A DNA stretch of 64,000 nucleotides from contig NZ_JIBC01000005.1 in assembly GCF_000620505.1 (NCBI RefSeq), positions 434,001 to 498,000 on the forward strand, read 5' to 3'. Below the pieces are notes generated by a model. That model was not told where the DNA came from. It worked only from the letters and a program-made list of their open reading frames with translations, and searched no databases. Positions 24,401 through 32,478 of the stretch are shown here, in pieces. The translations under genes and the position numbers were made by a program. Position 1 is the stretch's first letter, and every line of letters begins with the position of its first letter. This DNA is from Sulfitobacter sp. 20_GPM-1509m (lineage in GTDB: Bacteria; Pseudomonadota; Alphaproteobacteria; Rhodobacterales; Rhodobacteraceae).

Positions 24401-25504
24401 TCAGGCCCAGGATTTCAGAACATCCGCCACGGTCGTCATGCCCGCATCGCCGTGGGTCGGCGGGTCGGATGGGGTGGCGGAAAAACGGGGGGCGGGGCCG
24501 GGCTGGATGATGCCGTCGGTCGTCACAAAGGTGCCGCGCGCGACGTTATGGGGGTAGTCCGGTGCCTCGGACATGGACAGGACGGGGGCGAAACAGGCAT
24601 CGACACGTTCCAGAATCTCCTGCCAGTGGCTGCGGGGTTTTGATCTGAAAAGCGTCTCTAACGCAGCATGTTTGGCATCTTGTGCCCCGTATTGATCGGC
24701 AAAACGCGGATCGTCCGACAGGCCCAGTTGCGCCAGCATTTCGGCATAGAATTGCGGTTCCAGCGGACCAAGGGCGACATAGCCGCCACAGGCGGTTTCA
24801 TAGCAACGATAGCTGGCGATGCCACCGTTCAGCGTATTGCCACCGCGTTTCTGATCGTTGTGCACCCCTGCGGCCATCAGGCCGTATTGCATCACCATCA
24901 TCAACGCCGCGCCGTCAGACATGCAGGCATCGACAACCTGTCCCTGCCCGGTGCCGCGCGCGTGCAACACGGCGGCCAGAACGCCGGCCAACAGCATCAT
25001 GCCGCCGCCCGCCAGATCGGCGATGATATTCTGCGGCGGGGGCGGGGGCGCGTCGGCGGAACCGATGGACCACAGCGCGCCGGAGATTGCCATATAGTTC
25101 AGGTCGTGGCCTGCGCGGTCGCGCAGCGGTCCATCCTGCCCCCAGCCGGTCATGCGCCCGAACACCAATGCAGGGTTCGCGGCCATCATCGGCTCGGGGC
25201 CAAGGCCCAGCCGTTCCATCACGCCGGGGCGAAACCCTTCGATCACCACTTCGGCTTTGGCGATCAACGCCTGTGCCTGTGCCAGATCGTCGGGATTGCG
25301 CAGGTCCAGCGTGACGCTCTGGCGCGAGCGGTCGTACAGGTTGTGCTTTTGGTCGATCCCGAACATCGGTTTCTGTCCGGGACGGGCGATGCGGATCACT
25401 TCGGCCCCCATGTCGGCCAGCATCATGCAGGCAAAGGGCGCAGGTCCCAGCCCCGCCATTTCAACAACACGCAGTCCACGCAGGGGGCCGTTGCGATCAA
25501 GCAT
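24401..25504 (-). CDS. CoA-transferase family III (CaiB/BaiF) or acyl-CoA racemase-like
   Basis: This 367-aa class III CoA-transferase begins LRGLRVVEMAGLGPAPFACMM and continues with LADMGAEVIRIARPG, the CoA-binding start of the family. LDLRNPDDLAQAQALIAKAEVVIEGFRPG follows, and HDLNYMAISG is the substrate-side loop seen in racemase-type members. The length matches alpha-methylacyl-CoA racemases as well as CoA-transferases. Its start overlaps the upstream aminotransferase gene by eight bases, implying coupled translation. It probably activates or epimerises an acid produced by the neighbouring aminotransferase or deacylase. Confidence 0.9.
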   Translation of the reverse strand: MLDRNGPLRGLRVVEMAGLGPAPFACMMLADMGAEVIRIARPGQKPMFGIDQKHNLYDRSRQSVTLDLRNPDDLAQAQALIAKAEVVIEGFRPGVMERLGLGPEPMMAANPALVFGRMTGWGQDGPLRDRAGHDLNYMAISGALWSIGSADAPPPPPQNIIADLAGGGMMLLAGVLAAVLHARGTGQGQVVDACMSDGAALMMVMQYGLMAAGVHNDQKRGGNTLNGGIASYRCYETACGGYVALGPLEPQFYAEMLAQLGLSDDPRFADQYGAQDAKHAALETLFRSKPRSHWQEILERVDACFAPVLSMSEAPDYPHNVARGTFVTTDGIIQPGPAPRFSATPSDPPTHGDAGMTTVADVLKSWA

Positions 25505-26750
25505 CGTCAGACATTTTCTTCATGGCGGACAGGAATGCGGTGACCTCGGCCTCGGAATTATAGTGGCACAGCGACACCCGCACCGCAGCTGGCAGGTCCA
25601 GCGGGTCCAGCACGTTGCCGGAATAGTGGTCAGCCTTGCGCACATGGGTGCGGATGCCCTGGGCGTTCAGGCGGGCGACGATATCTGCAGCGGGCATGCC
25701 GTCCAAGGCAAAGCAAACCAGACCCTCGCGCGCCGGGTTGTCGTCGCCGCCGATGATCTGGACGCCGGGCAGATCGGTCAGGCCGGGCAGGTTGCCGGTG
25801 CCGTTCAGCATGGTGTCGGTCAGGTGTTTTTCGTGGGCGTGGATGGCATGGCCCGCCGCCTCGATCCGCGCGCGGCGGTCGGTGGCGTCGGACACCTGTC
25901 CGCCCAGCCAGTCGAAATAGGCAACCACATCCGAGAATGTCGCATAGGCACCTGTGTCGCGGGTGCCCATTTCCCAGTTTTCCAATGGCCCGCCCATCAA
26001 CGCCTCAAGCGGTTGCTGGCTCAGCCGTTCTGACGCCCAGGCCACGCCGTAACCGTGGCGCGAGAACACCTTGTAGGGGCTGACCACATAACCGTCGATG
26101 CCGGCGGCTGCGATGTCGATGCCGCCATGGCTGGCGTGCTGGATGCCGTCCACGATGATCAGGCAATCGGGCGACACGGCGCGGATCGCCTGCGAAATCG
26201 CGGCAATATCCATGCCCATGCCGGTCACGGGCGAGGTGTGCAGGATCGTGGCGACGCGCACATCCGGCGTCATCGCGGCGGCGTAGTCCTGTGCGGTGAC
26301 CAGCCCGCGCGCGGCGTCATGGGGCACGCTGATATAGTCTACACCGGCGTTTTTCGCCCAAATCTGCGCCGCACTGCGCGAGGCCGGGTGTTCAATGGTG
26401 GACCCGATCACCGTGCCCTTTGCCCCCATCACCGCCGTGCGGATCAGTCGGAACAACAGTTCGGTGCCGCTTTCACCGACAAAGAACTGACCCGAGGGCG
26501 CGTTGAAGAATGTGGCCATATCCGCCTTGGCCGTCTGGATGATGCCCATCAGCGCCTTGGCCGCCGGGTTGTCGCGTCCCTGGTTGTCGGGGATGGCTGC
26601 GAACTTTGCCGACGTGTCGACCGCCGCCTTCAACGTCAGCGCGCCGCCCGCGTTCTCGAAAAAGATGCGCGGCCCGGCAAAGGGGCATTCATCGACATGG
26701 GCAAAGCGGGCGCGGATGTCTTCCAACAGGGGGGCAAGCGGTGACGGCAT
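25497..26750 (-). CDS. Class V aminotransferase / cysteine-desulfurase-like PLP enzyme
   Basis: The 417-aa PLP enzyme has the class V layout. DGIQHASHGGIDI carries the Asp and His that contact the cofactor, and VVSPYKVFSRHG carries the Schiff-base lysine. The N-terminus has the family's FFENAGGALTL turn. It lacks the extended active-site Cys loop expected of a working SufS, so it is more likely an isopenicillin-N-epimerase or selenocysteine-lyase-like relative. The start before PSPLAPL has an AAAGGA site. It is the first gene of the operon with CaiB and the M20 deacylase, divergent from the RNA methyltransferase gene. Confidence 0.9.
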   Translation of the reverse strand: MPSPLAPLLEDIRARFAHVDECPFAGPRIFFENAGGALTLKAAVDTSAKFAAIPDNQGRDNPAAKALMGIIQTAKADMATFFNAPSGQFFVGESGTELLFRLIRTAVMGAKGTVIGSTIEHPASRSAAQIWAKNAGVDYISVPHDAARGLVTAQDYAAAMTPDVRVATILHTSPVTGMGMDIAAISQAIRAVSPDCLIIVDGIQHASHGGIDIAAAGIDGYVVSPYKVFSRHGYGVAWASERLSQQPLEALMGGPLENWEMGTRDTGAYATFSDVVAYFDWLGGQVSDATDRRARIEAAGHAIHAHEKHLTDTMLNGTGNLPGLTDLPGVQIIGGDDNPAREGLVCFALDGMPAADIVARLNAQGIRTHVRKADHYSGNVLDPLDLPAAVRVSLCHYNSEAEVTAFLSAMKKMSDDA

Positions 26751-26856
26751 TTTGATGTCCTTTGGGTGTGTCGCATATTCGTCTTCCAAATCCACGACGG
26801 GTGCAACTGTTCGATGGGGCTTCTGTGCGGCGACGCTTCGCGCTAAGGAACGCGCT

Positions 26857-28074
26857 ATGACACAACATACAATCATCCGTCTTGGACATCAGGGCGACGG
26901 CATTGCCGAAGGCCCGATTTTTGTCCCCCGCACGTTGCCCGGCGAAGTGGTCAGCGGGACGCTGAATGACTCGCAACTGACCGACGTGCGCATCGAAGTG
27001 CCGTCGGACGACCGCGTCGCGGCCCCCTGTCGCCATTACAAAAGCTGCGGCGGCTGCCAGTTGCAGCACGCCAGCGATGCGCTGGTGGCGGATTTCAAGG
27101 CGGATGTGGTCAAGGCGGCGCTGTCTGCCCACCGTCTGGAAACCGAGGTGCGCCCGACGCTGACCTCGCCCGCGCAATCGCGCAGACGGGCGACGTTTTC
27201 GGTGAAACGCACCAAAAAGGGCGCAACCGCAGGCTTTCACGGCCGTGCATCCGGTGTGATTGTCGAAGTGACCGATTGCCTGCTGGTCGATCCCGCGCTG
27301 TTGCCCGCGCTTGAGGTGGCCAAGGCGCTGGCGCTGGTCGGCTCCAGTCGCAAGGCCGAGATGTCGGTCGCCGCAACCCTGTCGGGCGAGGGGCTGGATA
27401 TTTCGGTGCAGGGCGGCAAGCCGTTGGACGGGCCGCTGCGCATCCAGCTGGCGCAGGCGACCGAGACGCACGGGTTGTGCCGTCTGGCGTGGGACGGCGA
27501 GGTGATCGCGGCACGCGGGCAGGCGTACCAGACCTTTGGCGCGGCGCGGGTCGTACCACCGCCGGGGACGTTCCTGCAGGCCACGGTGCACGGCGAACAT
27601 ACCTTGCAGGCGCTGGTGATGGAAATTTGTGCAGGGGCCAAGTCGGTCGCGGACCTGTTCGCGGGCTGCGGCACCTTCAGCTTTCCCTTGCTGGCCCATG
27701 CCGAAGTGCACGCGGTCGAAGGCGACGCCGAAATGACGGCGGCGCTGGCGGCTGGCTGGCGCGCGGCGGGTGGTTTGCGCCCCCTGACATCGGAGGCACG
27801 CGACCTGTTCCGCCGTCCGCTGTTGCCGGACGAGTTGAAGCGGTTTGACGTTGTGGTGATTGATCCTCCGCGCGCCGGGGCGGCTGCGCAGGTCGAGCAG
27901 ATCATCGAAAGCACGGTAAAGACGGTGGCCTATGTTTCGTGCAATCCCGTGACCTTTGCACGCGACACTGCGCAGCTTGTTTCGGCAGGCTTTACGCTGG
28001 AATGGGTGCAGCCTGTGGACCAGTTCCGTTGGTCGTCTCACGTGGAACTGGTCGGCAAGTTGACGCGTCTGTGA
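26857..28074 (+). CDS. 23S rRNA uracil-C5 methyltransferase, RumA/RlmD-like
   Basis: The 405-aa protein is a SAM-dependent RNA m5U methyltransferase. Four Fe-S cysteines are visible: C58, C64 and C67 in CRHYKSCGGCQ, and C141. The SAM-binding region is SVADLFAGCGTFSFPLL and the catalytic nucleophile is the Cys in YVSCNPVTFARD. The usual N-terminal TRAM domain is reduced here. The start at 26857 gives the family length; longer readings are antisense to the aminotransferase gene. It is transcribed alone and divergent from that operon. It probably modifies a uridine in 23S rRNA. Confidence 0.92.
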   Translation: MTQHTIIRLGHQGDGIAEGPIFVPRTLPGEVVSGTLNDSQLTDVRIEVPSDDRVAAPCRHYKSCGGCQLQHASDALVADFKADVVKAALSAHRLETEVRPTLTSPAQSRRRATFSVKRTKKGATAGFHGRASGVIVEVTDCLLVDPALLPALEVAKALALVGSSRKAEMSVAATLSGEGLDISVQGGKPLDGPLRIQLAQATETHGLCRLAWDGEVIAARGQAYQTFGAARVVPPPGTFLQATVHGEHTLQALVMEICAGAKSVADLFAGCGTFSFPLLAHAEVHAVEGDAEMTAALAAGWRAAGGLRPLTSEARDLFRRPLLPDELKRFDVVVIDPPRAGAAAQVEQIIESTVKTVAYVSCNPVTFARDTAQLVSAGFTLEWVQPVDQFRWSSHVELVGKLTRL

Positions 28075-28179
28075 CCTGATTTTTTCCGATAACGGCTTGG
28101 TGAACGCCCGGATTCGGTGTACCGATGCAAAGCAGTAAATGGTAGCCTGATAACAGGCACACAAGGCAGGACACATTGG

Positions 28180-28677
28180 ATGAAACGCAGGGCATTGATC
28201 CTTGGCGGCGTTGCGGCGGCGATCGTGCCCGCGTGTACCCCCAGCAAATTCAAACGCTACAACGGCCCTGCCGTGACCTTTGTCGTGGTGAACAAATCAC
28301 AGCGACAGATGTTCCTGTTGCACAAGGATCGCGTGCTGAAAGCCTATACCATTGATTTGGGCTTTGCCCCCATCGGGCACAAGTTCTTTGAAGGCGACGG
28401 ACGCACGCCCGAAGGCGTCTACCTGATCGACCGGCGCAACCCGAACAGCAAATTCCACCTGTCCGTGGGCATTTCCTATCCCAACGAAAAAGACCGCGCA
28501 TTTGCCGAAGAGCTGGGCAAAAGCCCCGGCGGCGACATCTTTATTCACGGGAATTCGGAAAAGCGGAAAAAGGGCCAGAATGACTGGACCTGGGGCTGTA
28601 TCGCGGTGACCGATAAAGAGATCGAAGACATCTACGCGATGGTCGGTGACGGCACGCCGATCCAGATCAATCCGTAA
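28180..28677 (+). CDS. L,D-transpeptidase (YkuD domain) lipoprotein
   Basis: The 165-aa protein has a lipoprotein signal: RRALILGGVAAAIVPAC with the lipobox VPAC giving a lipidated Cys near residue 19. The YkuD catalytic domain follows, with IHGNSEKRKKGQND and WTWGCIAV; the histidine and the nucleophile Cys are both in place. Such enzymes form 3-3 peptidoglycan cross-links or attach proteins to peptidoglycan, so it should act in the periplasm on the outer-membrane side. A second YkuD protein is encoded 850 bases downstream with a CAP-domain lipoprotein between them. Confidence 0.9.
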   Translation: MKRRALILGGVAAAIVPACTPSKFKRYNGPAVTFVVVNKSQRQMFLLHKDRVLKAYTIDLGFAPIGHKFFEGDGRTPEGVYLIDRRNPNSKFHLSVGISYPNEKDRAFAEELGKSPGGDIFIHGNSEKRKKGQNDWTWGCIAVTDKEIEDIYAMVGDGTPIQINP

Positions 28678-28721
28678 AAACGGGTGCGACGGGCCGTCAG
28701 GCCCGCCGTCGGTTCGGCTGA

Positions 28722-29357
28722 TTATTCGGTGGTCGCAACAAGCCCAGCGGCGTCGTCTGTCGATGTTGTGGTCTGATCCACACGGGCAGGCACGCGGCGT
28801 GTCGCTGTCGGGTTCGCCTGGGGAATCATGGCGCTGCTGTTGGGGTTGGCCATGACCAGCGTCCACCAGATCTTGCCGTTGCTTTCCTGATGCCAGGCAA
28901 AGCCCATCTGGCTGGCGTCGCGTGACACAATCGTACGGCGCGTGTCGGGTTGATCCATCCAGGCGGCCAGCGTTTCCAGTTCTGATTCGTAGGTTTCAGA
29001 GATGTTTTCCCCTACGAGGCGACCGGGATAGCCAACACGCTGCAAGCGGTCGATGGGCGACGAGCCGTCCGAGCCAAAGTGCCAGGGACGGTTCTGCACC
29101 GACATGTCACGCGAATGGGTGGCGGCCGCGGCGTTCAGTTGCGGGTTCAGTTCGACCGGCGCGGCGCCTTGGGCCTGACGCAGGGCGTTGACAGAATCAA
29201 GCATGCGGTACTGCAGTTTCGAAGTGTCACCCGCGCGGATGCGGTACAATTTCGGGGCAACGCTGCCATCCGAAGTCAGTGTCGGGGTCGAGGGCGGTAC
29301 GGCGCAGGCACTCAGAACAAGGAAACCTGCCATAAGCAGGGTAAAGATACGGATCAT
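28722..29357 (-). CDS. CAP/SCP-domain lipoprotein
   Basis: The 211-aa protein begins with a lipoprotein signal (FTLLMAGFLVLSAC). A CAP/SCP domain follows: NALRQAQGAAPVELNPQLN, THSRDMSVQNRPWHFGSDG with the conserved His, GENISETYESE and WWTLVMANP. The threonine-rich C-terminal tail (RVDQTTTSTDDAAG) is probably disordered. CAP proteins in bacteria are linked to cell envelope and peptidoglycan functions, but no enzymatic role is certain. It sits between two YkuD genes, convergent with one and divergent from the other, and shares an inverted-repeat promoter region with the latter. Confidence 0.88.
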   Translation of the reverse strand: MIRIFTLLMAGFLVLSACAVPPSTPTLTSDGSVAPKLYRIRAGDTSKLQYRMLDSVNALRQAQGAAPVELNPQLNAAAATHSRDMSVQNRPWHFGSDGSSPIDRLQRVGYPGRLVGENISETYESELETLAAWMDQPDTRRTIVSRDASQMGFAWHQESNGKIWWTLVMANPNSSAMIPQANPTATRRVPARVDQTTTSTDDAAGLVATTE

Positions 29358-29406
29358 GACAGGCTCCAGTCGATTGGTTTTCAGGTGAGATACAGTGCTG
29401 CGCGTT

Positions 29407-29460
29407 GCAATTCAAACGCACATAGGCGTGAGCTTGCCGGATGACAGTTGTTTGAATTGC
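29407..29460. promoter_or_regulatory. Eleven-base inverted repeat between divergent CAP and YkuD genes
   Basis: GCAATTCAAAC at 29407-29417 and GTTTGAATTGC at 29450-29460 are perfect inverse complements separated by 32 bases. They lie symmetrically between the start of the leftward CAP gene and the rightward YkuD gene. Each arm overlaps or adjoins a plausible -35 element, so a shared regulator controlling both directions is likely. The regulator is not identifiable here. Confidence 0.55.
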
Positions 29461-29485
29461 GACTGCGTCTTTCGCGCCATATATA
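29457..29485 (+). promoter_or_regulatory. Putative promoter of the second YkuD gene
   Basis: TTGCGA at 29457-29462 and TATATA at 29480-29485 are separated by 17 bases. The -35 overlaps the right arm of the inverted repeat at 29450-29460. The gene starts 40 bases after the -10. Confidence 0.55.
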
Positions 29486-29525
29486 AAAGGGTAAATGCAG
29501 TATCCGCATAACAGGAGGGCATATT

Positions 29526-30116
29526 ATGTCCAGCAAGCGTTTTGAATTCAACAACCGTCGTGCCTTTTTGGCGGGCTCCGCTGCGTTGCTTGCGACGCCC
29601 GCGCTTGCACAGGTCCCCGCCGGTCAAGCCGAGCGTGATCCGACGCAATCCGTGCGCCGCAACGTCTCGAGCTTTCGGACTTTGGACTGGCAGCCCTATT
29701 TCGACAACCTGAAGAACGGTGCGATTCTCGTCGATATCGACAGCCGCGCCGTGCATTTTTGGAACGAAGACCGCTCGGTGTACAAATTGTACCCGTCCAG
29801 CGTGCCGCTGACCGATGACCTGACCCGCCGTGGTCGCACAAGTGTCGTGCAAAAGGTGGTTGGACCCAGCTGGCGTCCGACTCCGTCGATGTTGCAGCGC
29901 AACCCTGAGTGGCCGGACTTTATCGGCCCCGGCCCCGATAACCCCTTGGGTACGCACGCTTTGTACCTGAGCTGGACCTATTACCGTATCCACGGCACCC
30001 ACGACACACGCAAAATTGGACGCCGCTCGTCCAACGGCTGCATCGGTTTGTACAACGAGCATATCCAGGAACTGTTCGGGATGGCCAAAGTGGGCACACA
30101 AGTGTTGCTAATTTGA
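29526..30116 (+). CDS. L,D-transpeptidase (YkuD domain), Tat-exported
   Basis: The 196-aa protein starts with a twin-arginine-like signal (NNRRAFLAGSAALLATPALA). The YkuD domain shows the full catalytic stretch: YRIHGTHDTRKIGRR then SSNGCIGL, with the nucleophile Cys. The middle PSWRPTPSMLQRNPEWP is characteristic of the Rhodobacterales branch of these enzymes. It is preceded by a good TTGCGA-17-TATATA promoter and an AGGAGGG ribosome site. It differs from the lipoprotein YkuD nearby in export route and in length, suggesting the two are not redundant. Likely role: 3-3 cross-linking or anchoring of proteins to peptidoglycan. Confidence 0.9.
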   Translation: MSSKRFEFNNRRAFLAGSAALLATPALAQVPAGQAERDPTQSVRRNVSSFRTLDWQPYFDNLKNGAILVDIDSRAVHFWNEDRSVYKLYPSSVPLTDDLTRRGRTSVVQKVVGPSWRPTPSMLQRNPEWPDFIGPGPDNPLGTHALYLSWTYYRIHGTHDTRKIGRRSSNGCIGLYNEHIQELFGMAKVGTQVLLI

Positions 30117-30254
30117 CGACATCGAATTGATTAGCGGCCTTTGTGCGGCAATGTGGGTTTGCAAACGACCTTATTTGCTGTTTACAACGGGATACGAGGT
30201 AAGTCTTGGGTGCGCGTCCGCACAATTGCTGGCGCGCTTTTTCTGGAGGTTAAC

Positions 30255-30434
30255 ATGAAAAAACTCGTTCTCGCCGCCGCTCTGACAGCTGCTGCAACTA
30301 CCGCATTCGCCGGCGCTCCTGCCGATCCGATCATCGAAGCACCCGTCGTGGTTGAAGAAGCTACTTCTTCGTCCTCCGGCATCCTGCTGCCCCTGCTGCT
30401 TCTGGCACTGGTGGCTGCAGCTGTTGCTGACTAA
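30255..30434 (+). CDS. 59-aa exported peptide, conserved in type upstream of hemH
   Basis: The reading frame encodes 59 residues. There is a signal peptide (KKLVLAAALTAAATTAFA), then a short proline/valine/glutamate-rich stretch (PIIEAPVVVEEATSSSSG), then a hydrophobic C-terminus (ILLPLLLLALVAAAVAD). An excellent GGAGG ribosome site precedes the ATG, and a textbook terminator follows 22 bases after the stop, so it should be strongly expressed as a single gene. I recall proteins of this type near ferrochelatase genes in Roseobacters, with unknown function. The mature peptide may be a small membrane-anchored protein. I cannot assign a role. Confidence 0.85.
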   Translation: MKKLVLAAALTAAATTAFAGAPADPIIEAPVVVEEATSSSSGILLPLLLLALVAAAVAD

Positions 30435-30456
30435 GCGACGCTTCAAGCTAATGAAA

Positions 30457-30486
30457 AAGGCGGTACTTCGGTACCGCCTTTTTTTT
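30457..30486 (+). terminator. Strong intrinsic terminator
   Basis: AAGGCGGTAC at 30457-30466 and GTACCGCCTT at 30471-30480 form a perfect ten-base stem with the stable TTCG tetraloop, followed by six T residues. It ends the 59-aa peptide gene; the A-rich left flank may let it work for hemH transcription from the other side as well. Confidence 0.95.
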
Positions 30487-30533
30487 CGTCTAAATTTCGA
30501 ATCACCCTAGGGTAGAGTGTCTGCGGCAGGCCC

Positions 30534-31595
30534 TTAGACCAGCCAGCCGCGCAGGTTTTCCTCGATCACGTTCGACAGCGCCTGAATATGCGCAGGGTCA
30601 TCGTTCAGGCAGGGAATATAGGTAAAGCTTTCGCCGCCCGCGTGAACAAAGCTTTCCTTGATCTCTTCGTTGATTTCTTCAAGCGTTTCGATGCAATCAG
30701 CCGAGAATGCAGGCGCACATACGGCGATGCGTTTCTTGCCCGCCTTGGCCTGCCGCGCGACCTCTTCCACCGTGTAGGGTTGCAGCCATTCTTCGGGACC
30801 GAACTTTGACTGGAAGGTCGTCATGATCTCGGTGTCGTCCCAACCCAGCCGTTCCTTGAGCAGGCGCGTCGTTTTCTGGCATTGGCAATGATAGGGATCG
30901 CCCTGCGTCAGATAGCGTTGCGGCACGCCGTGGTACGAACACAGCAGAATTTCGGGCCGCTGCTCGGCCTGCGCATAGCCACGCTCGATGGATTGGGCCA
31001 GTGCGTCGATGTAATCGGCACGGTCGAAATAGGGCGGCACGGTGCGTGCGACCGGCTGCCAGGTTTCCTTTTGCAAAGCATTGAAAAAGGCATCGTTGGC
31101 GGTGGCCGATGTGGCACCCGCGTATTGCGGATAGAGTGGGAAAAACAGGATCTTGCGACAGCCCGCTTCGGTCAGCGCGCGCACCTTTGATTCGGTCGAC
31201 GGGTTGCCGTAGCGCATGCAGTAATCGACCATGACCGCGTCGCCAAAGCGTGCCTGCATCGCGTCCGCGATTTTTGCGGTCTGTGCCTTGGTGATGGTCA
31301 GCAGGGGGCTTTCGTTTTCGGCCTCGTTCCAGATGGATTTATAGGCTGCGCCTGAGGTGAAAGGCCGTTTCGTCAGGATCACGGTTTGCAACAGCGGCTG
31401 CCAAAGCCAGGGCGAATAATCAATCACGCGGCGGTCAGAGAGGAACTCGCTGAGATAGCGGCGCATCGACCAGTAATCATAGCCGTCCGGTGTGCCCAGA
31501 TTGGCCAGCAAGACCCCGACACGTTCGCCCGGGAGCGCGGGGTGATCCGGTGCGGCATGGGCGGGACGTTGGGCGTTGGTTTGTGTATCGGGCAT
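30534..31595 (-). CDS. hemH: Ferrochelatase
   Basis: The 353-aa enzyme inserts Fe2+ into protoporphyrin IX, the last step of protohaem synthesis. Family marks are VLLANLGTPDGYDYWSMRRY at the N-terminus, FFPLYPQYAGAT, CSYHGVPQRYL with the catalytic His, YHCQCQKTTRLL with the cysteine pair, and TFQSKFGPEEWLQPYT. The late CAPAFSADCIETLEEI region carries the second metal-site glutamates. Start is the ATG before PDTQTN; an in-frame ATG 54 bases upstream adds unrelated residues. It is transcribed leftward, just after the NDUFAF5-like methyltransferase gene, and ends beside a shared terminator. Confidence 0.96.
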   Translation of the reverse strand: MPDTQTNAQRPAHAAPDHPALPGERVGVLLANLGTPDGYDYWSMRRYLSEFLSDRRVIDYSPWLWQPLLQTVILTKRPFTSGAAYKSIWNEAENESPLLTITKAQTAKIADAMQARFGDAVMVDYCMRYGNPSTESKVRALTEAGCRKILFFPLYPQYAGATSATANDAFFNALQKETWQPVARTVPPYFDRADYIDALAQSIERGYAQAEQRPEILLCSYHGVPQRYLTQGDPYHCQCQKTTRLLKERLGWDDTEIMTTFQSKFGPEEWLQPYTVEEVARQAKAGKKRIAVCAPAFSADCIETLEEINEEIKESFVHAGGESFTYIPCLNDDPAHIQALSNVIEENLRGWLV

Positions 31596-31645
31596 GGGAT
31601 TTCCGCTGTTCAGGTGCCCGAGACATAGAGGGTTTTGACACGAGT

Positions 31646-32464
31646 TCAATCAGGCAAGGGGCGTTCTGCGACATTGAGCGCATCTGCAAGCCGTTGTTGG
31701 GCCGAGCCGGGGCGCAGTGCCTTGGGCTGGCTGGGGTCCGGTGCCCATCCGGCCAGAAAGACCAGGTCAAATGTTGTGCGTATCCGGCCGGTATCTGTAC
31801 CAAATGCAGATTGATACCGCGCAACGGCATCCATGATCACTGCCTTGCGGGTGGGTTTGCGCAGCCGTCCGGTCAGCGCGTTGGTCTCGCCCATCGCGCG
31901 CAGGTCGTGCATCAGGTGCAGGGGGGATTTGTATTCCACCCGTTGCGTCAGCACATCCGCCACCGGCAGGGCAAAACCGGCCCGCTGCAACAGCGCACCC
32001 AGATCGCGGACTTCGCCCATAGGAGCGATGCGGGGGCTCAGCCCGCCGGTCTGCGCCACTTCGGCCTCGGCCAGGCAGGCGCGCAATTCGTTCAGGGTCT
32101 GGCCGCCAAAACAGACGCCCAGAAACAGGCCATCGGGTCTCAGCGCGCGCTGGCATTGGATCAACTGGCCCACCGGATCGTTGGCCCAGTGCAGGCCCAT
32201 GGCGTGAATCACCAGATCCTGTGTGGCGGGTTGCAGGTCCAGCGTTTCCCCTTCGGAAACAATGCGCGCATCTGGAATGAGATTGCGCCACGTTTCAGGA
32301 AATCCAGTGACCACGGCGGCTTGCGTAAATGTCCTGTTAACCAGTTCCAGCCGATCCTGAATTTCCTCTCGCGCTGTCTGGTGCAGAAACATCGCGTCGG
32401 CGCGCACCCGCTTGCGGTGTGCGGTCAGGGCGGAGGTGTCGGTCAGTGGTGCATGTGCGTTCAT
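31646..32464 (-). CDS. NDUFAF5-like methyltransferase-fold protein
   Basis: The 272-aa protein resembles the alphaproteobacterial relatives of human NDUFAF5, an assembly factor and hydroxylase for respiratory complex I. The N-terminal helix AMFLHQTAREEIQDRLELVNRTF and the VIHAMGLHWANDP motif followed by RALRPDGLFLGVCFGG are typical. The first SAM-binding motif is degenerate: where a GxGxG turn is expected the sequence reads VVTGFPETW. SAM binding is therefore uncertain, and the protein may bind differently. It lies upstream of hemH, divergent from comF by 14 bases. Confidence 0.8.
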   Translation of the reverse strand: MNAHAPLTDTSALTAHRKRVRADAMFLHQTAREEIQDRLELVNRTFTQAAVVTGFPETWRNLIPDARIVSEGETLDLQPATQDLVIHAMGLHWANDPVGQLIQCQRALRPDGLFLGVCFGGQTLNELRACLAEAEVAQTGGLSPRIAPMGEVRDLGALLQRAGFALPVADVLTQRVEYKSPLHLMHDLRAMGETNALTGRLRKPTRKAVIMDAVARYQSAFGTDTGRIRTTFDLVFLAGWAPDPSQPKALRPGSAQQRLADALNVAERPLPD

Positions 32465-32478
32465 GGAGCTTAGATAGA

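Noticed and set aside
28688-28712. GC-rich hairpin (GGGCC-GTCA-GGCCC) between the convergent YkuD and CAP genes
   Set aside because: No T-run follows on either strand and the stem is only five base pairs long before mismatches, so a terminator call is not supported with confidence.
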